The translations under genes were made by a program, and so were the position numbers. Source: Actinomycetota bacterium (GTDB lineage Bacteria > Actinomycetota > Acidimicrobiia > Acidimicrobiales > SZUA-35). From it: a DNA stretch of 16,782 bases. The stretch is from the NCBI GenBank assembly GCA_027730885.1, contig JAQCHM010000022.1, positions 1 through 16,782 of the forward strand, written 5' to 3'. The notes under the pieces were generated by a model. That model was not told the DNA's origin and did no database searches. It worked only from the letters and a program-made list of their open reading frames with translations. Below are positions 1 to 6,302 of this stretch, piece after piece. Positions within the stretch are counted from its first letter, which is position 1; the number at the start of each line of letters is the position of its first letter.

Positions 1-1
1 C

Positions 2-718
2 GTTGGCCGCTTCGACCGGATGATCTCCCGCCGCAGTGCCGGCGAGCCGATTCAGTACGTCCTGGGGCATTGGCCGTTCCGAACCCTGGACCTCATGGTC
101 GACCGCCGGGTCCTCATTCCGCGACCCGAGACCGAGGTCGTGGCCGGGGCGGCTCTCGACGAGCTCCACCGGCTGAAGGGCCTGGTCGCCAAGCCACTGG
201 CGGCAGATCTCGGCACCGGAAGCGGGGCCATCGGGCTGTCGCTCGCGGCCGAACACCCTACCGTCGAGGTCTGGCTGAGTGAGCGTTCGAGCGAAGCCCT
301 CGAGGTGGCGCGGGCCAACTTGGCCGGCCTGGGGCGACCGGCCACCCGGGTCAACATCGTCGAGGGCTCGTGGTTCGAGCCCTTCGGTCCCGATCTCCTC
401 GGACAGTTATCGGTCATCGTGTCGAATCCGCCCTACGTGGCGTCGGGCGAAACGCTCGAGCCATCGGTCGCCGCGTGGGAACCGCACACAGCGCTCTTCG
501 CCGAGAACGCGGGACTCGAAGATCTGCTGCACCTCGTCACACAGGCGCCGACCTGGCTTCGGCCGGAGGGAGCGCTGGTGCTCGAGTTGTCGCCTGACCA
601 GGCGGAGGTGGTGCGCTCGGAGGCGCTCCTCCGATTTTCCGAGGCGGACGTCGTCCACGACCTCGCCGGTCACGCCCGCGCCGTCGTGGCTCGCCATCCC
701 CGGGACGCGATCAGATAG
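2..718 (+). CDS. prmC: Peptide chain release factor N5-glutamine methyltransferase (5'-truncated by window edge)
   Basis: PrmC (HemK) methylates the Gln of the GGQ motif in release factors RF1/RF2 using S-adenosylmethionine, which makes termination efficient. The reading frame is open from base 2, so the N-terminal domain begins outside the window; the ATG at 20 is internal because it lies inside the conserved RRxAGEPxQYxLG segment that links the N-terminal and catalytic domains. Numbering from that ATG, the segment is at residues 4-16, IPRPETE at 33-39, the SAM-binding loop DLGTGSG at 63-69 and the catalytic NPPY at 136-139 (nt 425-436). These motifs identify the family firmly. The gene ends 13 nt before rpiB. 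In mycobacteria hemK/prmC follows prfA and precedes sua5; no sua5-like gene lies next to it here. Confidence 0.96.
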   Translation, partial: VGRFDRMISRRSAGEPIQYVLGHWPFRTLDLMVDRRVLIPRPETEVVAGAALDELHRLKGLVAKPLAADLGTGSGAIGLSLAAEHPTVEVWLSERSSEALEVARANLAGLGRPATRVNIVEGSWFEPFGPDLLGQLSVIVSNPPYVASGETLEPSVAAWEPHTALFAENAGLEDLLHLVTQAPTWLRPEGALVLELSPDQAEVVRSEALLRFSEADVVHDLAGHARAVVARHPRDAIR

Positions 719-731
719 CCTTGGCCACCTC

Positions 732-1169
732 ATGCGCGTCGTGCTCGGTTCCGATCATGCAGGCCTCCGACTCAAGCAGGTCGTCGCCGTCCACCTGGAA
801 CAGGCCGGCCACGAGATCGTCGACGTCGGTACGCACACCGCCGATTCGGTCGACTACCCCGACTTCGGCGCCGCGGTCGGCCGAGCCGTCGTCGGCGGCC
901 AAGGGACCCTTGGCATCGCCTTCTGCGGTAGTGGCATCGGAATCGGCATCGCCGCCAACAAGGTCCCCGGCGTTCGTGCGGCCACCGCTCACGACGTCAC
1001 CTCTGCCCGAATGGCGAGGCTGCACAACGACGCCAACGTCCTTTGCCTCGGTGAGCGGTTCACTGGGGAGCAGGTGGCTCTCGACTCGGTCGACGCCTTC
1101 CTTTCCACCCCCTTCGAAGGCGGGCGTCACGCCCGTCGAGTCGAGAAGATCGCAGCCCTCGAGGAGTAA
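732..1169 (+). CDS. rpiB: Ribose-5-phosphate isomerase B
   Basis: RpiB interconverts ribose 5-phosphate and ribulose 5-phosphate in the non-oxidative pentose phosphate pathway, in the cytoplasm. The 145-residue product has the family length (about 150). It starts with the strand and loop MRVVLGSDHAG, and carries the active-site motif FCGSGIGIGIAANK around residues 64-77 with a Cys at 65, plus HNDANVL at 99-105. The Cys is the catalytic base in Escherichia coli-type RpiB; the Mycobacterium tuberculosis enzyme lacks it, so this copy is of the Cys-containing type. The ATG at 732 was chosen because homology begins exactly there; the open frame runs further upstream but overlaps prmC and is not conserved. 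No Shine-Dalgarno is visible before it. It lies between prmC and glyA and is probably co-transcribed with glyA. Confidence 0.95.
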   Translation: MRVVLGSDHAGLRLKQVVAVHLEQAGHEIVDVGTHTADSVDYPDFGAAVGRAVVGGQGTLGIAFCGSGIGIGIAANKVPGVRAATAHDVTSARMARLHNDANVLCLGERFTGEQVALDSVDAFLSTPFEGGRHARRVEKIAALEE

Positions 1170-1174
1170 CTCCC

Positions 1175-2413
1175 ATGCCTTGGCCCAATGTCGCCGATGA
1201 CGTGGTGTTCACGATGATCGACCGAGAGGTCGAGCGTCAGAACACCGCCCTCCAACTCATCGCGTCCGAGAACTTCGCGTCGCCTGCCGTCATGCGGGCG
1301 ACCGGCTCGGTCTTCACCAACAAGTACAGCGAGGGGTATCCCGGTCGTCGCTATTACGGAGGCAATCAGGTCGTCGACCAGGTCGAGTCTCTGGCGATCG
1401 AGCGGGTCAAAGCCCTCTTCGGCGCCGAGCACGCAAACGTTCAGCCCCACGCGGGGGCCAACGCCAACATGGCCGTCTATCAGGCGCTGCTGGAGCCCGG
1501 TGACACCGTGCTCGGCCTCAGCCTCGATCACGGCGGCCACCTCACCCACGGGTCGCCGGTCAACGCGTCGGGGATGACCTACCGCTTCGTGGGCTACCGG
1601 GTCACCGGGAGCGACGAGCGCATCGATCTCGATCAGGTCCGCGAACTGGCGCTCGCGAATCGCCCGAAGCTGATCGTCGCGGGAGCCACGGCTTACCCGC
1701 GGATCATCGACCCGGCGCCATTCCGGGCCATCGCCGACGAGGTCGGCGCCTTGTTGATGTTCGACGCAGCCCACATCGCCGGGCTCATCGCGGGCGGGGC
1801 CCATCCGAACCCTGTCGGCATCGCCGACATCGTGACGTTCACCACCCACAAGACCCTCCGTGGTCCGCGCGGCGGCTGCATCGTCAGTCGCGCCGACTTG
1901 GGTCCGGCCATCGACAAGGCCGTCTTCCCCGGCCAACAGGGTGGTCCCCAGGAGCATGCGATCGCGGCAAAGGCCGTGGCGTTCTCTGAGGCCGCCAGCT
2001 CGGAGTTCGGGGAGTACGCGGCGCAGATCGTGCGAAACGCAGCAGCGTTGGCCGAATCGTTGGCCACCGAAGGCTTCCGCCTCGTCACCGGGGGCACTGA
2101 CAATCACCTGCTGCTCGTCGACCTTCGACCCTTCGACGGCGAGCTCACCGGCAAGGAAGCCCAAACGGTCCTCGACGCGGCGGGGATCACGCTGAACCGT
2201 AACGCCATTCCCGACGATCCCCGTTCGCCGTTCGTGACGTCGGGAGTCCGTCTTGGCACTCCGGCGGTGACCACTCAGGGCATGAAGGAGGACGAGATGG
2301 TGGTGATCGGCCAACTCATCGCCCGAACCCTGCGTCACCGGACCGACGAAGCGGAAGTGGCCGCAGTCCGCGAGACGGTTCGCGAACTCTGCGGGCCCTT
2401 TGCTCCCTACTAG
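1175..2413 (+). CDS. glyA: Serine hydroxymethyltransferase
   Basis: GlyA converts serine and tetrahydrofolate to glycine and 5,10-methylene-tetrahydrofolate, the main source of one-carbon units; it is a PLP enzyme of the cytoplasm. The 412-residue protein has the usual bacterial length. Family motifs are ALQLIASENF near residues 25-34, NKYSEGYPGRRYYGG at 49-63, the PLP-contacting DAAHIAGL at 197-204 and the Schiff-base lysine K226 in TFTTHKTLRGPRGG. A Shine-Dalgarno GAGGAG at 1161-1166 overlaps the end of rpiB and sits 8 nt from the ATG, so the start is well supported and the two genes are likely translationally linked. It ends 10 nt before wecA. RpiB and GlyA need not act together; adjacency may simply reflect a housekeeping operon. 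Confidence 0.97.
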   Translation: MPWPNVADDVVFTMIDREVERQNTALQLIASENFASPAVMRATGSVFTNKYSEGYPGRRYYGGNQVVDQVESLAIERVKALFGAEHANVQPHAGANANMAVYQALLEPGDTVLGLSLDHGGHLTHGSPVNASGMTYRFVGYRVTGSDERIDLDQVRELALANRPKLIVAGATAYPRIIDPAPFRAIADEVGALLMFDAAHIAGLIAGGAHPNPVGIADIVTFTTHKTLRGPRGGCIVSRADLGPAIDKAVFPGQQGGPQEHAIAAKAVAFSEAASSEFGEYAAQIVRNAAALAESLATEGFRLVTGGTDNHLLLVDLRPFDGELTGKEAQTVLDAAGITLNRNAIPDDPRSPFVTSGVRLGTPAVTTQGMKEDEMVVIGQLIARTLRHRTDEAEVAAVRETVRELCGPFAPY

Positions 2414-2423
2414 GGTTCCCGTC

Positions 2424-3599
2424 ATGCAGCTGGTGGGAGCGCCGATCGACGGAGCGCCCTCGACAGGAGCGGTCGTCACGTCGGCTGCCTTGTCGTCGCT
2501 GCCGCAGGCTGTGTCGTCGTACATCGTCATCGCCGCCGTCGCGGCCTTGGTCACCGTGCTCACCGTTCCCATCTTTCGGGTCATTGCCTCATCGCGCGGA
2601 CTGATGGCCGAGCCCGACGAGCGTCGCGCGCACGCGGCTCCCACGCCGGCGATCGGTGGAGGAGCGATGTACCTTGGATTCCTCGTCTCGTTCGCGGTGA
2701 CTGGCTGGTTCAGCGATTCCTTCGACGATTCCACCGAGCCACTCGCGGTGATCGTTGCCGCAACGGTCGCCTACCTCGTCGGCCTGATCGACGACGTTCG
2801 CGAGCTCTCCGCGCCGGCCAAGACGGCCGGCCTGACGTTGGTCGGTGCGCTGTTGTTCACGGGTGGCATCTCCATCATCTGGTTCCGGATCCCGTTCCTC
2901 GATCTCCTCCTGCTGCCGCTCGACCTGAGCTTCCTGATCACGGTGCTCTGGGTCGTCGGTATGGCCAACGCGGTGAACTTCATCGACGGGCTCGATGGCC
3001 TCGCCGCCGGGATCGTCGCCATCGGATCGGGAGCGTTCTTCCTCTACGGAATGCAGCTGCGTCAGGTCGAACTCCTACGACCAGGGAACATCGGTCCGCT
3101 GGTGGCTGTGGTCATCCTCGGCATCTGCGTGGGTTTCCTTCCTTGGAACGTGCACCCCGCGAAGATCTTCATGGGCGACGGTGGAGCGCTGCTCCTCGGG
3201 AGCCTGCTCGCAGCCTCGACGATGGCGGTGGGTGGCCGCACTCCCGATCCGTTCAGCGGGCAGACGTTCTTCTTCTATGCGCCGATCGTCATCCCACTCG
3301 TCATTCTCGGTGTCCCGGTCCTCGACACCGCGTTCGCCATCATTCGGCGGGCAACTCGCCGGCAGGGTCTGGCGACCGCCGATCGCGACCACCTGCATCA
3401 CCGGTTGATCCGGATGGGTCACGGCCACCGGCGCTCGGTCGCCATCCTGTGGGCATGGACGGCCCTGCTTTCCGCCCTAGTGCTGTGGCCGGTCTACAAC
3501 GCCGGGAGCGGCGACGAAGTCGTTCCCGCCGGCGTCTTCGGGCTCGCGGCCCTGCTCTACGTGTCGCTTCGGCCCGGGATCGGTGGAGGAGAGCAATGA
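2424..3599 (+). CDS. wecA: Undecaprenyl-phosphate N-acetylglucosaminyl/N-acetylhexosaminyl-1-phosphate transferase (WecA/TagO/MraY family)
   Basis: This integral membrane enzyme transfers a sugar-1-phosphate from a UDP-sugar to undecaprenyl (or decaprenyl) phosphate and so starts synthesis of a cell-wall polymer such as arabinogalactan linker, teichoic acid or polysaccharide. The 391-residue product has about ten hydrophobic segments and the family's catalytic cytoplasmic loops: DERRAHAAPTPAIGG (65-79), the Mg-binding DD at 123-124, NFIDGLDGLAAG (185-196), GDGG (251-254) and the HLHHR box (323-327). The HHR type separates WecA-like enzymes from MraY. The ATG at 2424 has AGGG 8 nt upstream at 2412-2415; a TTG at 2400 would overlap glyA and is less likely. 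In mycobacteria the homologue (rfe/wecA) also lies just before the ATP synthase genes. The exact UDP-sugar (GlcNAc most likely) is inferred. Confidence 0.9.
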   Translation: MQLVGAPIDGAPSTGAVVTSAALSSLPQAVSSYIVIAAVAALVTVLTVPIFRVIASSRGLMAEPDERRAHAAPTPAIGGGAMYLGFLVSFAVTGWFSDSFDDSTEPLAVIVAATVAYLVGLIDDVRELSAPAKTAGLTLVGALLFTGGISIIWFRIPFLDLLLLPLDLSFLITVLWVVGMANAVNFIDGLDGLAAGIVAIGSGAFFLYGMQLRQVELLRPGNIGPLVAVVILGICVGFLPWNVHPAKIFMGDGGALLLGSLLAASTMAVGGRTPDPFSGQTFFFYAPIVIPLVILGVPVLDTAFAIIRRATRRQGLATADRDHLHHRLIRMGHGHRRSVAILWAWTALLSALVLWPVYNAGSGDEVVPAGVFGLAALLYVSLRPGIGGGEQ

Positions 3600-3655
3600 G
3601 CCAGGTAGCGGACACAGGGAGCACCCGAAAAAGTCACCGAACAGTCGGGCTCTAG
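3596..3655 (+). CDS. Possible 19-residue small ORF coupled to wecA (uncertain)
   Basis: The wecA stop overlaps an ATG (ATGA at 3596-3599), and the purine-rich GGAGGAGAG just upstream would make a strong Shine-Dalgarno about 5 nt from it. The frame encodes MSQVADTGSTRKSHRTVGL and ends with TAG at 3653-3655. No family is recognised; the peptide is hydrophilic and basic at its C-terminal half. It might be a leader peptide, the remnant of a longer gene, or chance, since the purine-rich stretch also encodes the Gly-Gly-Glu end of WecA. Its stop falls inside a TAGGTT hexamer that could be a promoter element. Confidence 0.3.
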   Translation: MSQVADTGSTRKSHRTVGL

Positions 3656-3656
3656 G

Positions 3657-3686
3657 TTGCGGCTGTCAGATCCCCCGGGCTAGGTT
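3657..3686 (+). promoter_or_regulatory. Candidate promoter of the ATP synthase operon
   Basis: Within the 142-nt leader between wecA and atpZ, TTGCGG (3657-3662) and TAGGTT (3681-3686) are separated by 18 nt and resemble a sigma-70/SigA -35 and TANNNT -10 pair. Transcription would begin near 3693, giving a leader of about 50 nt before atpZ. A second identical TAGGTT occurs at 3653-3658, so an alternative upstream start is possible. This is pattern matching only. Confidence 0.3.
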
Positions 3687-3696
3687 GTGCGGCAAT

Positions 3697-3710
3697 TCAC
3701 AAACTTGTGA
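3697..3710. promoter_or_regulatory. Perfect inverted repeat TCACAA-AC-TTGTGA in the atp leader (possible operator)
   Basis: Two 6-nt arms that are exact reverse complements flank a 2-nt centre, 31 nt before the atpZ start and just downstream of the candidate -10 box. The AT-leaning palindrome stands out in GC-rich DNA. Its position at or just after the predicted transcription start would suit a repressor site; its half-sites run opposite to the TGTGA-N6-TCACA arrangement of CRP sites. No regulator is recognised. Confidence 0.3.
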
Positions 3711-3741
3711 GACGCGAGCCCCAGCAGCGAGATCCCTTCCC

Positions 3742-4026
3742 ATGAAGAAGCAGCGAGACTCAAGAACCGAGCGCACGGCTGACGACCAGGTTGGTAGTGG
3801 GATCGAGGCCGGCTTGGTGATGGTGTCTTTTGCCGGACTGGGGTACCTGCTCGATCGATGGCTGGGTCTTGCCCCTCTGCTCACCATCAGTTTGTTCATG
3901 ATCGGGGCCGTCGGCCTCTTCTACAAGTTCCGCGCCGACTATGACCGACAGATCGAACAACTCGCCCAAGAACGACGCGATGGCGCGCGCTGGCTGGCTT
4001 CGGTGCCCGACAAGGGTGGGCGATGA
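3742..4026 (+). CDS. atpZ: AtpZ-like F0F1-ATPase accessory membrane protein
   Basis: This 94-residue protein belongs by its pattern to the AtpZ/ATPase_gene1 family of small two-helix membrane proteins encoded at the head of atp operons, which are implicated in ATP synthase assembly and, in alkaliphilic Bacillus, Mg/Ca transport with AtpI. It has a basic N-terminus, a first hydrophobic hairpin half at about 22-37 followed by the conserved GYLLDRWLG (34-42), a second membrane segment at about 43-62, and a charged C-terminal tail (YDRQIEQLAQERR). The ATG at 3742 was chosen because the homologous region follows; the frame is open further upstream but reads through the non-conserved leader. Its Shine-Dalgarno is weak. 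Its stop overlaps the atpI start by 4 nt (ATGA), so the two are probably translated together. Confidence 0.8.
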   Translation: MKKQRDSRTERTADDQVGSGIEAGLVMVSFAGLGYLLDRWLGLAPLLTISLFMIGAVGLFYKFRADYDRQIEQLAQERRDGARWLASVPDKGGR

Positions 4027-4484
4027 CAATCGCCTCCAACCTGTTCGCCGAGAAGCCCACCGGCCCGTCGCCCGAGCTGAGCGTGTCGTTCGACATGGTC
4101 AAGCGGGGATTTCTCTCGTCGCCGTTGCTTGTCCTGGTCTGCGCAGCGATTTGGGGTGGGTACGGAGCGTTGAGTTCCGCTTATGCGATCGTGATCGTTC
4201 TTGCGAATTTCGCGGTATCTGCGGGAATCATCGCCGGGGGTAGCAAGATCTCCTACGTTGCTCTTCTTACCGGTGCTCTCTTCGGTTACCTGATCCGACT
4301 CGGTTTGATCTTCGGCGCAGTATTCCTGGTCCGAGATACGACATGGGTGGTCCTGCCGGCGCTCGGGCTGTCTATCATCGTTGCTCATCTTGGGCTTCTG
4401 ATCTGGGAGACGAAGTACATTTCCATGTCGCTGGCCTACCCGGGTTTGAAGCCAGGCCATCAAGTGACTCGTTTGCGCCGATGA
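4023..4484 (+). CDS. atpI: ATP synthase subunit I-like membrane protein
   Basis: A 153-residue protein with four predicted membrane segments at about 31-49, 51-72, 77-103 and 107-128, a short soluble N-terminus and a basic tail ending in RLRR. Size, topology and location directly before atpB match AtpI/uncI, a non-stoichiometric factor that helps assemble the c-ring. Sequence conservation in this family is low, so the call leans on context. It overlaps atpZ by the ATGA junction and ends 42 nt before atpB. Its codons use more A/T in third positions than neighbouring genes (runs such as GTT GCT CTT CTT), which is common for fast-evolving AtpI and not by itself a sign of transfer. Confidence 0.75.
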   Translation: MTIASNLFAEKPTGPSPELSVSFDMVKRGFLSSPLLVLVCAAIWGGYGALSSAYAIVIVLANFAVSAGIIAGGSKISYVALLTGALFGYLIRLGLIFGAVFLVRDTTWVVLPALGLSIIVAHLGLLIWETKYISMSLAYPGLKPGHQVTRLRR

Positions 4485-4513
4485 CCATCTCACCTGTTCC
4501 AACCGCTGCTTCG

Positions 4514-4518
4514 AAGGA
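4514..4518 (+). promoter_or_regulatory. Ribosome binding site deciding the GTG start of atpB
   Basis: AAGGA lies 8 nt before GTG at 4527. No in-frame ATG is available near the conserved N-terminus, so this site supports the GTG start. Confidence 0.65.
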
Positions 4519-4526
4519 CAGTCTCC

Positions 4527-5297
4527 GTGCTCGGACTTGAGTTTCCCGTAATCAACGAAGTCGTTCGCTGGGTCGACCTCTTCCCAACGTTCAACAAGAT
4601 CGCCCTCATCGCCTGCGAGGCCACGCTCATCGGTACGGTCGTCTTCCTCGTCGCCGGCGCGGCCGATTGGCGGGTTGCGCCGACCGGCATCCGGAACCTG
4701 GCTGAGATCGTGGTCGAGTTCATCGAGGGTTTGATTCTCGAGACTATCGGACCCAATGGCCTCAAGTGGACGCCCCACATGCTGTCCTTCTTCATCTTCA
4801 TCTATTTGTGCAACGTCCCGGGAATCATTCCGGTCGTCTACATGCCCGCCACCGCCCGTATGGCAATTCCGTTGTTCCTGGCCATCATCGTTTGGGTCAT
4901 CTACAACGCGGTCGGCATCAAGCATCAGAAGGCCGGCTACTTCACTCACATGCTTTGGCCTCCCGGAGTACCGGTATTCATGAAGCCCCTGGTGGGCCTC
5001 ATCGAATTCGTCTCGAACATTCTCCTCCGTCCGTTCGCCCTGGCCATCCGGCTCTTCGCCAACATGTTGGCCGGTCACATGCTCTTGGTGACCTTCGCCA
5101 TCCTGACCGAGGAACTCGTCCAGGGCGACAGCGTGCTCTTGAAGCCGCTGGGTATCCTTCCCTTCTTCATGTTGCTCTTCATCACCGCCTTCGAAGTCCT
5201 CGTTGGTTTCCTGCAGGCGTACATCTTCACGATTCTCGCCTGCGTGTTCATCGGAGCTTCGATGGCCAGCCATGAAGAACACGCCGAGGCGCACTGA
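4527..5297 (+). CDS. atpB: ATP synthase F0 subunit a
   Basis: Subunit a forms the two half-channels through which protons reach and leave the c-ring. The 256-residue protein has the expected number of hydrophobic segments (five to six) and ends in a short cytoplasmic His/Glu-rich tail (HEEHAEAH). The essential arginine of the fifth helix is R175 within LAIRLFANMLAGH, equivalent to E. coli R210; NVPGIIPV (96-103) is also family-typical. The start is GTG with AAGGA 8 nt upstream. It is the first core F0 gene and is separated from atpE by a 92-nt gap, the longest break in the F0 half of the operon. Confidence 0.97.
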   Translation: MLGLEFPVINEVVRWVDLFPTFNKIALIACEATLIGTVVFLVAGAADWRVAPTGIRNLAEIVVEFIEGLILETIGPNGLKWTPHMLSFFIFIYLCNVPGIIPVVYMPATARMAIPLFLAIIVWVIYNAVGIKHQKAGYFTHMLWPPGVPVFMKPLVGLIEFVSNILLRPFALAIRLFANMLAGHMLLVTFAILTEELVQGDSVLLKPLGILPFFMLLFITAFEVLVGFLQAYIFTILACVFIGASMASHEEHAEAH

Positions 5298-5389
5298 TCC
5301 AACTTCGCTGGTAATGCGGATCGAAATCAACCAACGCACGAGTTCCTGTCGCAAGACAATTCCGCCGAAAATAGGAGAAAGACAACACC
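5298..5389 (+). other. atpB-atpE spacer with translation-initiation leader of atpE
   Basis: This 92-nt untranslated segment becomes A-rich before atpE and contains AGGAG at 5373-5377, 12 nt before the ATG. A long, A-rich, unstructured leader before atpE is known in E. coli as a translational enhancer that raises c-subunit output for the multi-copy ring; the same role here is inferred from position and base composition only. Confidence 0.4.
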
Positions 5390-5662
5390 ATGGACGCTCT
5401 TGTGGGCATGCTTGCCCAGACTGCAACCTCGGCCGCCGATTTGAAGGCCGCGAACGCAGCCATCGGTGCCGGTTTCGCTTACGGCCTCGCGGCCATCGGC
5501 CCGGGTATTGGCATCGGCTATGTGGCTGGCAAGGCGATCGAGGCCATGGCCCGGCAGCCCGAGGCAGCCGGCATGGTTCGAACCACGATGTTTCTTGGCA
5601 TCGCCTTCACCGAGGCCCTCGCGCTGATCGGTTTCGTGGTCTTCATCCTGCTCGGCCTCTGA
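5390..5662 (+). CDS. atpE: ATP synthase F0 subunit c
   Basis: The 90-residue proteolipid is a two-helix hairpin that oligomerises into the rotating ring. The first helix carries the small-residue packing pattern AIGAGFAYGLAAIGPGIGIG (25-44), the polar loop ARQPE is at 54-58, and the ion-binding carboxylate is E75 in AFTEALALIG. The Ser/Thr after the Glu and the Tyr a few residues later that mark sodium-binding rings are missing (E75-A76, I80), so proton coupling is expected. An N-terminal extension of about 20 residues (MDALVGMLAQ...) precedes the first helix. The ATG is preceded by AGGAG with 12-nt spacing. The b' gene begins 43 nt downstream. Confidence 0.97.
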   Translation: MDALVGMLAQTATSAADLKAANAAIGAGFAYGLAAIGPGIGIGYVAGKAIEAMARQPEAAGMVRTTMFLGIAFTEALALIGFVVFILLGL

Positions 5663-5693
5663 TCTCCGATGCGTCCATTTATCGCCCATCGGC

Positions 5694-5700
5694 AAAGGAG
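5694..5700 (+). promoter_or_regulatory. Ribosome binding site deciding the TTG start of the b' gene
   Basis: AAAGGAG ends 5 nt before TTG at 5706. No ATG lies in frame before the membrane segment, so this strong site argues for the TTG start and for a long N-terminal segment on the b' subunit. Confidence 0.6.
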
Positions 5701-5705
5701 CTGAC

Positions 5706-6302
5706 TTGCTGAGTGCCGTCGCAACTCAAACGGGGCGTTCGATACAGATCGAGTTCGACCACTTCGCCGCCGAGGCGGAGTCTCACAGCGAGGTCGAGCC
5801 GAAAGACGGCCCGAGTCCGATCGTCCCGGAAATCAAGGAGTTGGCTTGGAGCGCGGGCGCGTTCATCGTCTTTGCGGTGTTGATGCGATTCGTGCTGTAT
5901 CCCCGCTTGAAGCAGGGAATGGCCGCGCGCTACTCCAGTATTCGAGACGGCCATGCCAACGCAGACGCCATCCGTGCAGCGGCCAAGGCCGACGTGGCGA
6001 GTTACGAGGCGCAGGTTGCCTCGGTCAAGGCCGAGGCAAACGCTCGGATCGAAGCCGCACGCCGCACACTGGAGGAGGAGCGCGAGGTGCGTCTGGCCGA
6101 GGCCAACGCCCGTATTGCAGCTCGTCGAGAGTCGGCGCGGGCCGATGCCGAAGCTGTTCGATCCGCCGGCTTGAGCGAACTCGAATCGGCGGCAGGGGAT
6201 GTCACCGAACGACTGGTGGAACTCTCGACCGGCTTGCGGCCGACTGAGTCAGTGGTGAGCGAAGCGGTGAGCGCTTCCATGCTCGAAGGAGCGGGTCGAT
6301 GA
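5706..6302 (+). CDS. atpF: ATP synthase F0 subunit b-type, first copy (b'-like)
   Basis: This is the first of two successive b-type peripheral stalk genes. The 198-residue product has a 45-residue acidic N-terminal segment, one membrane helix at about 46-66 ending in VLYPRLKQGM, and a long charged Ala/Glu/Arg-rich helix to about residue 160 typical of the b dimer. AEANARI occurs twice, at 109-115 and 131-137, exactly 22 residues (two hendecads) apart, as expected for the right-handed coiled coil of b subunits. It starts with TTG after a strong AAAGGAG. Order c-b'-b-delta matches operons with a heterodimeric stalk, so b' is the likely assignment; which copy is b and which b' cannot be settled here. 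Its stop overlaps the next b gene by ATGA. Confidence 0.85.
   Translation: MLSAVATQTGRSIQIEFDHFAAEAESHSEVEPKDGPSPIVPEIKELAWSAGAFIVFAVLMRFVLYPRLKQGMAARYSSIRDGHANADAIRAAAKADVASYEAQVASVKAEANARIEAARRTLEEEREVRLAEANARIAARRESARADAEAVRSAGLSELESAAGDVTERLVELSTGLRPTESVVSEAVSASMLEGAGR

Noticed and set aside
1127..2734. Long minus-strand open frame opposite glyA and wecA
   Set aside because: It mirrors the codon structure of glyA and has no start signals or family motifs.
4023..4484. Lower-GC codon use in atpI as a sign of horizontal transfer
   Set aside because: The gene sits inside a coupled operon at its usual place, and AtpI generally drifts in sequence and composition.
4481..4540. 19-codon ORF starting in an ATGA overlap with the atpI stop and running into atpB
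   Set aside because: It has no Shine-Dalgarno and overlaps the well-supported GTG start of atpB; chance is the simpler explanation.
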